A stretch of DNA of 64,000 bases from Rikenellaceae bacterium (GTDB taxonomy: Bacteria; Bacteroidota; Bacteroidia; Bacteroidales; Rikenellaceae), in NCBI GenBank assembly GCA_015059715.1, contig SUZV01000011.1:38760-102759 (forward strand), in the 5' to 3' direction. Below the pieces are notes generated by a model, which was given only the letters and a program-made list of their open reading frames with translations, was not told the DNA's origin and made no database searches. A program made the position numbers and the translations under genes. Numbering within the stretch: position 1 is the stretch's first letter; each line of letters starts with the position of its first letter. Shown here piece after piece: positions 53,415-61,294 of this stretch.

Positions 53415-53422
53415 TACCTTTG
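53415..53422 (+). promoter_or_regulatory. -7 promoter element for the glycogen synthase-phosphorylase gene
   Basis: TACCTTTG, about 85 nt leader to the ATG at 53515. Confidence 0.65.
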
Positions 53423-53514
53423 CAGCGTGATATTATACTCTTTCTTGAAGGGATTAGAGCAATAAAGAATATAATCTTACAATAGGTGACGAATAATCTA
53501 TAATTCAATAAGTT

Positions 53515-56500
53515 ATGAGTAATGTTAATTTAACTCCCGATTACCTATTTGAGGTGAGTTGGGAGGTGTGCAACAAAGTGGGTGGCATTCATACGGTCAT
53601 CGCCTCAAAAGCACCAACCGTAAAGCGAATGCTCGGCGATAAGTATATCACTATCGGCCCAGACTTTTCGCACGATTCCATTAGCCCCGAATTTAAGGAG
53701 GATAACACACTTCTTGCCGCATGGCGCGAGTCACTCTACAACAAGGGTGTACGTGTACGTATCGGCCGCTGGGCTATCGATAGCACCCCTATCGCAATTC
53801 TTATCGACTTTAAGTCGTTTATCCGCGAGAAGGATGATATTCTCAAGCAGCTCTGGGACTCGTACCACGTAGACTCTCTCTCGGGCCAGTGGGACTATAT
53901 CGAGCCTGTGCTCTTCGGCCACGCCGCAGGTGTTGTGATAGCTTCGTTTGTCGAGAGCTTCGCCTCGCCTACAAATAAGGTGGTAGCACACTTCCACGAG
54001 TGGATGGCAGCAGCAGGCTCGCTCTACCTGCGCGACAACGCCCCATACGTAGCTACGGTATTCTCTACCCACGCAACAGTCATGGGCCGCTGCATCGCTG
54101 GCAACCGCTTACCCCTATACAACGATCTTCACAAGTTTAACGCAGATGAGTTGGCTCGCCAGTTTAACGTCATGGCGAAGCACTCTTTGGAGAAGTCGGC
54201 AGCGACATACGCCGATGCCTTCCTCACCGTTAGCGACATCACCGCAAATGAGTGTAACTATCTGCTTGGCCGCGAGGTGACACGCATCACCCCTAACGGT
54301 TTTGACAACGGCTTCGTACCTAAGGGCGAGCTTCTGGAGAAACAGCGCGAGGTGGCACGTAAGAAGATTATCGAGGTGGCCTCAGCAACTTGGGGTTACA
54401 CCTTCCAGGACAACACTCTCATCGTAGGTACAAGCGGACGCTACGAGTTCCGCAACAAGGGTATCGACGTATTCCTCGAATCGCTCAAGCAGCTCGCAGC
54501 AAGCAATATCGACCGCGACGTATTGGCCGTAATCGCTGTGCCAGCAGCTACAATAGGTGCTCGCGAAGACCTTGTCCAGCACCTTGAGAATAGCGAGTCG
54601 GCTATCGACCCAGCACAGAAGCGTTTCCTTACACACAACCTCGAATCAGAGGCTTGGGACCAGGTGACACAGAGCATCGAGGGTAGCATACTATCAACAT
54701 CAGCATCACGTGTTAAGGTACTCTTCATCCCAACATATCTCAACGGCGAGGATGGCGTGTTCAACATGCGCTACTATGAGCTCTTGGCAGGTATGGACCT
54801 TACCGTATTTGCCTCATACTACGAGCCTTGGGGCTACACACCACTTGAGTCTGTCGCCTACGGAGTTCCTACGGTCACTACAACACTCGCAGGCTTCGGC
54901 ATGTGGGTTACGAAGCACTCGAACCACGAGGGCGTAGATATTGTACGTCGTGACGACTACAACGAGCGCGAGGTGGTATTCCAGATTACCGAGGTTATCA
55001 AGCGTTATATGGGTATGGATGCTAAGGCTATGGCCGAGGCACGTGCCGCAGCCCAGGATGTTGCAGCTACAGCCCTGTGGAATAAGCTCTTCAAGGAGTA
55101 TAAGCAGGCCTACGAGGAGGCTATGGACAACTCAGTATCGCGCACCAACCGCGTGCTTATCGATGGAGGCGACCGCTCCGAGCAGATTAACTTCGTGCGC
55201 CAGCAGCTCATCTCAAACCGCCCATCATGGCATCGCTTGATGGTCGAGAAGGCTATCCCAGAGCGTCTTAAGCCCCTTGAGGAGCTGTCACGCAACCTCT
55301 GGTGGTGCTGGACCGTTGCAGCTCGCGACCTCTTCGAGTCGGTAGATGCCGACCTCTGGGTAAAGGTTGACCGCAACCCTATCGCACTGCTCGACAAGCT
55401 CTCGTCATCACGTTGCGAGGAGCTGTGCAACGATAAGGAGTTCCTCAAGCAGATGGATGCTGTATATAAGGAGTTTACCGAGTATATGAGCGAGAAGCCA
55501 TCGCCTGAGCATGCAAAGGTGGCATACTTCTCGATGGAGTATGGTCTTCACTCATCACTTAAGATATACTCTGGTGGTCTTGGTATCTTGGCAGGTGACT
55601 ACCTCAAGGAGGCCTCAGACCGCAATGTGCCTATGGTTGCCGTAGGTCTTCTCTACCGCTATGGCTACTTTACGCAGCGTCTTTCGGCACAGGGTGCTCA
55701 GGAGGCGACATACGAGGCACAGAACTTCTTCAAGCTCCCCATCTCGCCTGTTCGTGACGAGTTCGGCAACTGGATTACTACACAGGTAGCCTTCCCTGGC
55801 CGCACGCTCACAGCACGTGTATGGAAGTGTCAGGTAGGTCGTACAGACCTCTATCTTCTCGACGCAGACTACGAGGCAAACCTCGAGGAGGACCGTCAGG
55901 TGACATACTACCTCTATGGTGGCGACTGGGAGAACCGTCTTAAGCAGGAGATTCTGCTTGGCGTAGGTGGTATCCGCGCCCTCGTAAAGATGGGCATCAA
56001 GCAGCAGGTTTACCACTGCAACGAGGGTCACGCAGCCTTCATCGGCATCGAGCGTATCCGCAACCTCATCGCTAAGAAGCATTTGTCATTCTCTGAGGCT
56101 ATGGAGGTTATCCGCTCATCATCGCTCTTTACGACGCACACCCCTGTACCTGCAGGTCACGATGCATTCCCCGAGAGCATGATTCGTCAGTATATGTCGC
56201 ACTATCCCGACGTATTGGGCATCACATGGGATCAGTTTATCAACCTTGGTAAGACCAATCCTAACGACCCTAACGAGAAGTTCTCGATGTCGGTATTGGC
56301 ATGTAACCTTTCGCAGGAGGTTAACGGTGTATCGTGGTTACATGGTGAGGTATCGAAGGATATCCTCGGCAATATGTGGCCTGGCTACTTCAAGAATGAG
56401 CTTCATATTGGCTATGTAACTAATGGTGTACACTTCCCCACATGGGTAGCCTCGAATCTACGTCGTCTCTACTCACGCTATTTCGCTTCGGGCTTCGAGG

Positions 56501-57759
56501 GACACACCTACAACATTCCTGACTGGCAGGGCGTACACAAGATTGACGACAAGGAGCTATGGCAGGAGCGTATGTTCCTCAAGGAGCGACTTATCAAGAC
56601 TATACGCAAGCGTTTCAGCGATCCTACACAGGTACGCTTGCAGTCGCCACGCCAGATGGTACAGGTTGTCGAGAGCATCAAGCCCGATGTGCTCACTATC
56701 GGTTTTGCTCGCCGCTTTGCTACATACAAGCGTGCATATCTGCTATTCACCAACCTGGAGCGTCTCTCGGCGTTGGTAAACAACAAGGAGCGTCCCGTGC
56801 AGTTCATCTTCGCAGGTAAGGCTCACCCTAACGACAAGCCTGGTCAGGACCTTATCAAGCGCATTGTAGAGGTATCGGCAATGCCAGAGTTCGTAGGAAA
56901 GATTGTCTTCTTGCAGAACTACGATATGGAGCTTGCTCGTCGCATGGTTCAGGGCGTTGACGTATGGCTCAACACACCTACCCGTCCATTGGAGGCCTCG
57001 GGTACATCGGGCGAGAAGTGTGTGATGAATGGGGTTATGCAGTTCTCGGTGCTTGACGGCTGGTGGGTCGAGGGCTACAAGGAGGGTGCAGGTTGGATGC
57101 TTCCTATGGAGCGCACATACGCCGACCAGCGTTTCCAGGATGAGCTCGACGCAGAGATGATTTACAACACCATCGAGGAGCAGATTGTGCCTCTCTACTA
57201 CGACCGCTCGGATGATGGCGTACCACACCGCTGGGTTAACTCGGTTAAGAAGTGTGTTGCCGACATCGCATCAAACTTCACAACTAACCGTATGCTTATC
57301 GACTACGAGGAGCGTTTCTACAATAAGCTTGCAGCTCGCAAGTCGCTTATGCTCGACAAGAACTACTTGATGGCCCGCCAGATAGCAGCTTGGAAGCGTA
57401 AGGTATCGGCAGCGTGGGATAATCTCACCATCCTCGATGTTAAGCGTGCTGAGATTGAGTCTGAGGCAATGTACGTAGGCAAGAAGTACCACTTCGAGGT
57501 TACGCTCAACCTCGCAGGCCTCAGCAAGGAGGATATCGGTGCCGAGCTCGTTGTTGCCACACAGATTGAGGCAGGCCAGGCCGCCAATGTTGTTGAGACA
57601 CGCCGTCTTGATATCGTTGCCGCAGACCAGGATACTGTAACCTTGGCATTAGACTATGCACCTGAGCATACAGGTATGTACGATGTTGCTTTGCGTATCT
57701 TCCCATCGAACGATAAGCTTGAGCACCGTATGGACTTCGCGCTTGTCAAGTGGGCATAG
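53515..57759 (+). CDS. Glycogen synthase (GT3-like)-glycogen phosphorylase (GT35) fusion
   Basis: A 1414-residue cytoplasmic protein with two complete enzyme halves. Residues 1 to about 550: eukaryote-like glycogen synthase, with FEVSWEVCNKVGGIHTVI, AHFHEWMAAAGSLYL and YYEPWGYTPLESVAYGVPTV (E-x7-E type). Residues about 560-1414: short-form alpha-glucan phosphorylase, with NLWWCWTVAARDLFE, YFSMEYGLHSSLKIYSGGLG, HCNEGHAAFIGIERI and EASGTSGEKCVMNGVMQFSV, whose Lys1168 should hold pyridoxal phosphate. One chain would thus build glycogen from nucleotide-glucose and cleave it with phosphate. No stop or frameshift divides the halves. A separate glycogen operon lies at 10142-14702. Confidence 0.93.
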   Translation: MSNVNLTPDYLFEVSWEVCNKVGGIHTVIASKAPTVKRMLGDKYITIGPDFSHDSISPEFKEDNTLLAAWRESLYNKGVRVRIGRWAIDSTPIAILIDFKSFIREKDDILKQLWDSYHVDSLSGQWDYIEPVLFGHAAGVVIASFVESFASPTNKVVAHFHEWMAAAGSLYLRDNAPYVATVFSTHATVMGRCIAGNRLPLYNDLHKFNADELARQFNVMAKHSLEKSAATYADAFLTVSDITANECNYLLGREVTRITPNGFDNGFVPKGELLEKQREVARKKIIEVASATWGYTFQDNTLIVGTSGRYEFRNKGIDVFLESLKQLAASNIDRDVLAVIAVPAATIGAREDLVQHLENSESAIDPAQKRFLTHNLESEAWDQVTQSIEGSILSTSASRVKVLFIPTYLNGEDGVFNMRYYELLAGMDLTVFASYYEPWGYTPLESVAYGVPTVTTTLAGFGMWVTKHSNHEGVDIVRRDDYNEREVVFQITEVIKRYMGMDAKAMAEARAAAQDVAATALWNKLFKEYKQAYEEAMDNSVSRTNRVLIDGGDRSEQINFVRQQLISNRPSWHRLMVEKAIPERLKPLEELSRNLWWCWTVAARDLFESVDADLWVKVDRNPIALLDKLSSSRCEELCNDKEFLKQMDAVYKEFTEYMSEKPSPEHAKVAYFSMEYGLHSSLKIYSGGLGILAGDYLKEASDRNVPMVAVGLLYRYGYFTQRLSAQGAQEATYEAQNFFKLPISPVRDEFGNWITTQVAFPGRTLTARVWKCQVGRTDLYLLDADYEANLEEDRQVTYYLYGGDWENRLKQEILLGVGGIRALVKMGIKQQVYHCNEGHAAFIGIERIRNLIAKKHLSFSEAMEVIRSSSLFTTHTPVPAGHDAFPESMIRQYMSHYPDVLGITWDQFINLGKTNPNDPNEKFSMSVLACNLSQEVNGVSWLHGEVSKDILGNMWPGYFKNELHIGYVTNGVHFPTWVASNLRRLYSRYFASGFEGHTYNIPDWQGVHKIDDKELWQERMFLKERLIKTIRKRFSDPTQVRLQSPRQMVQVVESIKPDVLTIGFARRFATYKRAYLLFTNLERLSALVNNKERPVQFIFAGKAHPNDKPGQDLIKRIVEVSAMPEFVGKIVFLQNYDMELARRMVQGVDVWLNTPTRPLEASGTSGEKCVMNGVMQFSVLDGWWVEGYKEGAGWMLPMERTYADQRFQDELDAEMIYNTIEEQIVPLYYDRSDDGVPHRWVNSVKKCVADIASNFTTNRMLIDYEERFYNKLAARKSLMLDKNYLMARQIAAWKRKVSAAWDNLTILDVKRAEIESEAMYVGKKYHFEVTLNLAGLSKEDIGAELVVATQIEAGQAANVVETRRLDIVAADQDTVTLALDYAPEHTGMYDVALRIFPSNDKLEHRMDFALVKWA

Positions 57760-57787
57760 CATAGCACATACTACATAACGAATGTTT

Positions 57788-57823
57788 GAGGGTGACTAAA
57801 AGTAAATTAGTCACCCTCGCTTT
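57788..57823 (+). terminator. Terminator after the fusion gene (GTGAC family, copy 5)
   Basis: Perfect 12-bp stem GAGGGTGACTAA / TTAGTCACCCTC, loop AAGTAAA, then GCTTTG. Confidence 0.8.
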
Positions 57824-57898
57824 GTCGATTGGTGATTGTAACTGACGTTTTACTAATTTATAAAACCTCGCTTTGGTAATATTTACGAAATTTATTTG

Positions 57899-57906
57899 TA
57901 ACTTTG
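57899..57906 (+). promoter_or_regulatory. -7 promoter element for lysS-tpiA
   Basis: TAACTTTG, with TTTG at 57872-57875 upstream; leader about 40 nt. Confidence 0.6.
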
Positions 57907-57952
57907 TCGCGTTAAGTATAGATATTGGATGTAAAATTAAAATATAGCAACT

Positions 57953-59686
57953 ATGAATATAGAACTTAGTGAACAGGAACAGCTGCGTCGCCAGTCGCTT
58001 AAGGCGTTGCGAGAGCTTGGTATCAACCCATACCCTGCCGCTCGCTACGAGGTGAATGCCTCAGCACGCGAGATTGCCGAGCAGTACGACCCCGAGAAGG
58101 GCAACTTCTCGGAGGTATCTATCGCAGGACGTATTATGAGCCGACGCATTATGGGTTCGGCATCGTTCTTCGAGCTTCAGGATGCTACAGGACGTATCCA
58201 GGTGTATATTCGTCGCGACGACATATGCCCCGAGGGCGACACCACGCTATACAATACCGTATTTAAGAAGCTCCTTGACATAGGTGACTTTATCGGCGTT
58301 GAGGGCTTTGCATTCCACACCAACACAGGCGAATTGTCGATACACTGCAAGAGATTTACCATACTCTCAAAGTCGGTACGTCCCCTGCCTGTGGTTAAGC
58401 AGAAGGATGGCCAGACCTTTGACGCGCTGACAGACCCCGAGGTTCGCTACCGCCAGCGTTATCTCGACTTGGTGGTAAACCCTCATGTTAAGGATACCTT
58501 TGTTAAGCGCGCAAAGATTATGCAGACGATGCGCGACTTCTTCAACGAGCGCGGATACCTCGAGGTTGAGACCCCTATTCTTCAGCCTATACCTGGAGGT
58601 GCTGCAGCACGCCCATTTATCACTCACCACAACGCTCTCGACATCGACTTCTATATGCGCATAGCGACCGAGCTATACCTTAAGCGTCTTATCGTGGGAG
58701 GCTTCGATGGTGTCTACGAGTTTGGCAAGAACTTCCGCAACGAGGGTATGGACCGTACACACAATCCCGAGTTTACCTGTATGGAGATATACGTAGCCTA
58801 CAAGGACTATATCTGGATGCAGGAGTTCACCGAGCAGATGCTTGAGCGTGTGGCACTGGCCGTAAATGGCACTACCGACGTGGTTATCGATGGCAGGACC
58901 ATCTCGTTCAAGGCTCCATTTAAGCGTGTGACGATGACCGAGGCTATCAAGGAGAAGACGGGCTACGACATCTCGGGCCAGACCGAGGAGCAGCTTCGCG
59001 AGGCTTGCCAGCGTCTAAATGTCGAGATTGATGACACGATGGGTAAGGGTAAGCTTATCGACGCTATCTTCGGACAATATTGCGAGGAGCACCTTGTGCA
59101 GCCAACCTTCGTTACGGACTACCCTATCGAGATGTCACCACTATGTAAGCGTCACCGCGACAATGAGGAGCTTACGGAGCGTTTCGAGTTGTTCGTAAAT
59201 GGTAAGGAGCTATGTAACGCCTACTCGGAGCTCAACGACCCTATCGACCAGCTTGAGCGTTTCCAGGAGCAGATGCGCCTCTCGGAGAAGGGTGACGACG
59301 AGGCTATGACCATCGATATGGACTTTGTTCGCGCCTTGGAGTATGGTATGCCCTCGTGCTCGGGTATGGGTATCGGCATCGACCGCTTGACGATGTTTAT
59401 GACGGGCCAGACCTCTATACAGGATGTGCTCTTCTTCCCCACTATGCGCCCCGAGAAGAAGGTTGTTGCCGACAGCGAGGAGGTATATACCGAGGCTGGT
59501 ATTCCTCAGGAGTGGGTTGCTGTGGTTCAGAAGATGGGTTATATCACGCTTGAGGCCTTTAGGAACACAGCCACTTCGGGCGGTATGAAGCTCTTTAACG
59601 ACCTCTGCGGCTTTAATAAGAAGAATAAGTTGGGCTTGGCCACTGCCGAGATTAAGGCGTGGATTGAGAGCTGCAAGGAGGCGTAG
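57953..59686 (+). CDS. lysS: Lysyl-tRNA synthetase (class II)
   Basis: A 577-residue class II synthetase. OB-fold anticodon domain (VSIAGRIMSRRIMGSASFFELQD), motif 1 region around NERGYLEVETPILQPIPGGA, motif 2 FRNEGMDRTHNPEFTCMEIY and motif 3 GMGIGIDRLTMFMT are complete. The extra C-terminal approximately 70 residues (TEAGIPQEWVAVVQKMGYIT, ending in ATAEIKAWIESCKEA) look like a helix-hairpin extension found in Bacteroidota LysS. Charges tRNA-Lys. The tpiA gene follows after 54 bases. Confidence 0.96.
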   Translation: MNIELSEQEQLRRQSLKALRELGINPYPAARYEVNASAREIAEQYDPEKGNFSEVSIAGRIMSRRIMGSASFFELQDATGRIQVYIRRDDICPEGDTTLYNTVFKKLLDIGDFIGVEGFAFHTNTGELSIHCKRFTILSKSVRPLPVVKQKDGQTFDALTDPEVRYRQRYLDLVVNPHVKDTFVKRAKIMQTMRDFFNERGYLEVETPILQPIPGGAAARPFITHHNALDIDFYMRIATELYLKRLIVGGFDGVYEFGKNFRNEGMDRTHNPEFTCMEIYVAYKDYIWMQEFTEQMLERVALAVNGTTDVVIDGRTISFKAPFKRVTMTEAIKEKTGYDISGQTEEQLREACQRLNVEIDDTMGKGKLIDAIFGQYCEEHLVQPTFVTDYPIEMSPLCKRHRDNEELTERFELFVNGKELCNAYSELNDPIDQLERFQEQMRLSEKGDDEAMTIDMDFVRALEYGMPSCSGMGIGIDRLTMFMTGQTSIQDVLFFPTMRPEKKVVADSEEVYTEAGIPQEWVAVVQKMGYITLEAFRNTATSGGMKLFNDLCGFNKKNKLGLATAEIKAWIESCKEA

Positions 59687-59740
59687 AGTAGGCTCAAAAG
59701 CCATAAATAGCGATAGTTAAATTTAAAAGATTATACGATT

Positions 59741-60493
59741 ATGAGAAAGAAGATTGTTGCAGGTAACTGGAAGATGAATACCCTTCCTATGGAGGGTGTT
59801 GAGTTGGCTAAGGGTGTAGCCGCAGGCCGTAGCGAGGTGTGCGACTGCGTAAATATCATCGTATGCCCTCCATTTACACATCTACATAGCGTTATCGAGG
59901 CTCTCAAGGGTGCTAATGTTTCGGTAGGTGCTCAGGACTGCGCTACTGAGGTAAAGGGTGCCTACACTGGCGAGGTGTCGGCCGAGATGATTGCAGCCCT
60001 CGGTTGCGAGTATGTTATCTTGGGCCACTCGGAGCGTCGCCAGTACTATGGCGAGACCTCTGAGACTCTCAACAAGAAGATGGAGCGTGCTTACGAGAAC
60101 AATCTTAAGCCTATCTACTGCGTAGGTGAGAATCTTGAGGAGCGCGAGGCTAACCGTCACTTCGAGGTTGTTAAGCAGCAGATTGAGGAGGTGGTATTTA
60201 ACCTTACGGCAGAGCAGTTTGCTAAGCTTGTTATCGCCTACGAGCCAGTGTGGGCTATCGGCACAGGCAAGACCGCTACGGCCGAGCAGGCTGAGGAGAT
60301 TCACGCCTATATCCGCGAGGTGCTACGCTCGAAGTTTGGCGCAGCTGCCGAGGAGTGCTCTATCCTCTATGGTGGCTCGTGCAAGCCATCTAACGCTGGC
60401 GAGATATTCTCTAAGGAGAATGTCGATGGTGGTCTTATCGGTGGTGCTGCGCTTAAGGCTGAGGACTTCCTCGCTATCGGCAAGGCGTTCTAA
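59741..60493 (+). CDS. tpiA: Triosephosphate isomerase
   Basis: A 250-residue TIM-barrel enzyme interconverting dihydroxyacetone phosphate and glyceraldehyde 3-phosphate in glycolysis. The active residues are in AGNWKMN (Lys13), [12 protein letters not shown] (His) and [14 protein letters not shown] (Glu), and the phosphate loop is [13 protein letters not shown] and GGLIGGAAL. Full length, downstream of lysS. Confidence 0.98.
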   Translation: MRKKIVAGNWKMNTLPMEGVELAKGVAAGRSEVCDCVNIIVCPPFTHLHSVIEALKGANVSVGAQDCATEVKGAYTGEVSAEMIAALGCEYVILGHSERRQYYGETSETLNKKMERAYENNLKPIYCVGENLEEREANRHFEVVKQQIEEVVFNLTAEQFAKLVIAYEPVWAIGTGKTATAEQAEEIHAYIREVLRSKFGAAAEECSILYGGSCKPSNAGEIFSKENVDGGLIGGAALKAEDFLAIGKAF

Positions 60494-60519
60494 TACACCC
60501 ATCACTGTCATACAACAAA

Positions 60520-60550
60520 GGCTGCCTCAGAGGCAGCCATTATTTTATTT
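60520..60550 (+). terminator. Terminator after tpiA
   Basis: Stem GGCTGCC / GGCAGCC with loop TCAGA, followed by ATTATTTTATTTT. Confidence 0.8.
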
Positions 60551-60722
60551 TAACTCATTGATTATCAGTGTTAGTTTTTACGAAAAAAAAGCGAAATCCT
60601 ACATAGAAGACTACACGGAAGTCGTAATTAAGCTAAAATACTACGAATGTAAAGGCACATAAAGCTTTTGAAAGTAAAACACTGAAATCAAGCATCTTTC
60701 GAAGATGCATTGTGAATAAACT
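60551..60722. other. AT-rich intergenic stretch with a compact hairpin
   Basis: No gene recognised. It contains GCATCTT-TCG-AAGATGC (60692-60708), a perfect seven-base stem with three-base loop, between the tpiA terminator and the hairpin at 60723. Confidence 0.5.
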
Positions 60723-60772
60723 AAGGTGGCGTATGAGGGAACCAGATAGTTCACTACATACGCCACCTTTGT
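60723..60772. terminator. Large hairpin ahead of the convergent P-loop gene
   Basis: Perfect 13-bp stem AAGGTGGCGTATG / CATACGCCACCTT with a 21-base loop containing GAAC/GTTC. On the minus strand it ends the 60802-63424 transcript. Confidence 0.7.
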
Positions 60773-60801
60773 AATCGTTATACTATGACAAAGATTTATT
60801 G

Positions 60802-61272
60802 TTATGGGAGTACTGCTAAAATATCTTGTACAGCCTTTTGGTCAGCAGCCTGCTGCTGGGCAGGATTTTTCCCTCCTTTAACTTTTGGAATAACTATATA
60901 GTTTGAGCCAAACTGACGGCTCTTAAAAAGCGGGTTATTAGCATATTTCTTGTTACTGTCGGCAATCACGAGCGTATCTACCCCCAACGCTGAGTAGTAT
61001 CCCATAGCAAGTCCCAATGCAAAGATGAAATCTCCAAGAGAGAAGATTGCAATCCTTTTTCCTCCATACTCTACAACACACTCAAAGTCATTCTTGCCCG
61101 GCAGAGCGTGTTGTGGGTTTATGGGTTTTGCGCCCCTATTTAGCAACTCTGCATACAACATATTCAGGCTCGTTGTTTTGCCGCTGTTAGAATCTCCCCT
61201 TAATGCAACAATTTTCATATTCGAGGTTATATATGGTGCAAAATTGTTATTGTTATTGTTTTTCATTGCCAT
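60802..61272 (-). CDS. Small P-loop NTP-binding protein
   Basis: A 156-residue protein with Walker A GDSNSGKTTSLNML directly at the N-terminal strand MKIVALRG, a possible Walker B at DTLVIAD, and a Lys/Gln/Ala-rich end. It looks like a minimal single-domain P-loop protein of unknown role. The first 18 residues contain six asparagines from an AACAAT hexanucleotide repeat; the ATG at 61216-61218 (MKIVAL) may be the real start. The gene follows the BspA-like lipoprotein by 22 bases on the same strand, so it is probably in that operon. Confidence 0.65.
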   Translation of the reverse strand: MAMKNNNNNNFAPYITSNMKIVALRGDSNSGKTTSLNMLYAELLNRGAKPINPQHALPGKNDFECVVEYGGKRIAIFSLGDFIFALGLAMGYYSALGVDTLVIADSNKKYANNPLFKSRQFGSNYIVIPKVKGGKNPAQQQAADQKAVQDILAVLP

Positions 61273-61294
61273 AATCTTTGTTAGACATTATTTA

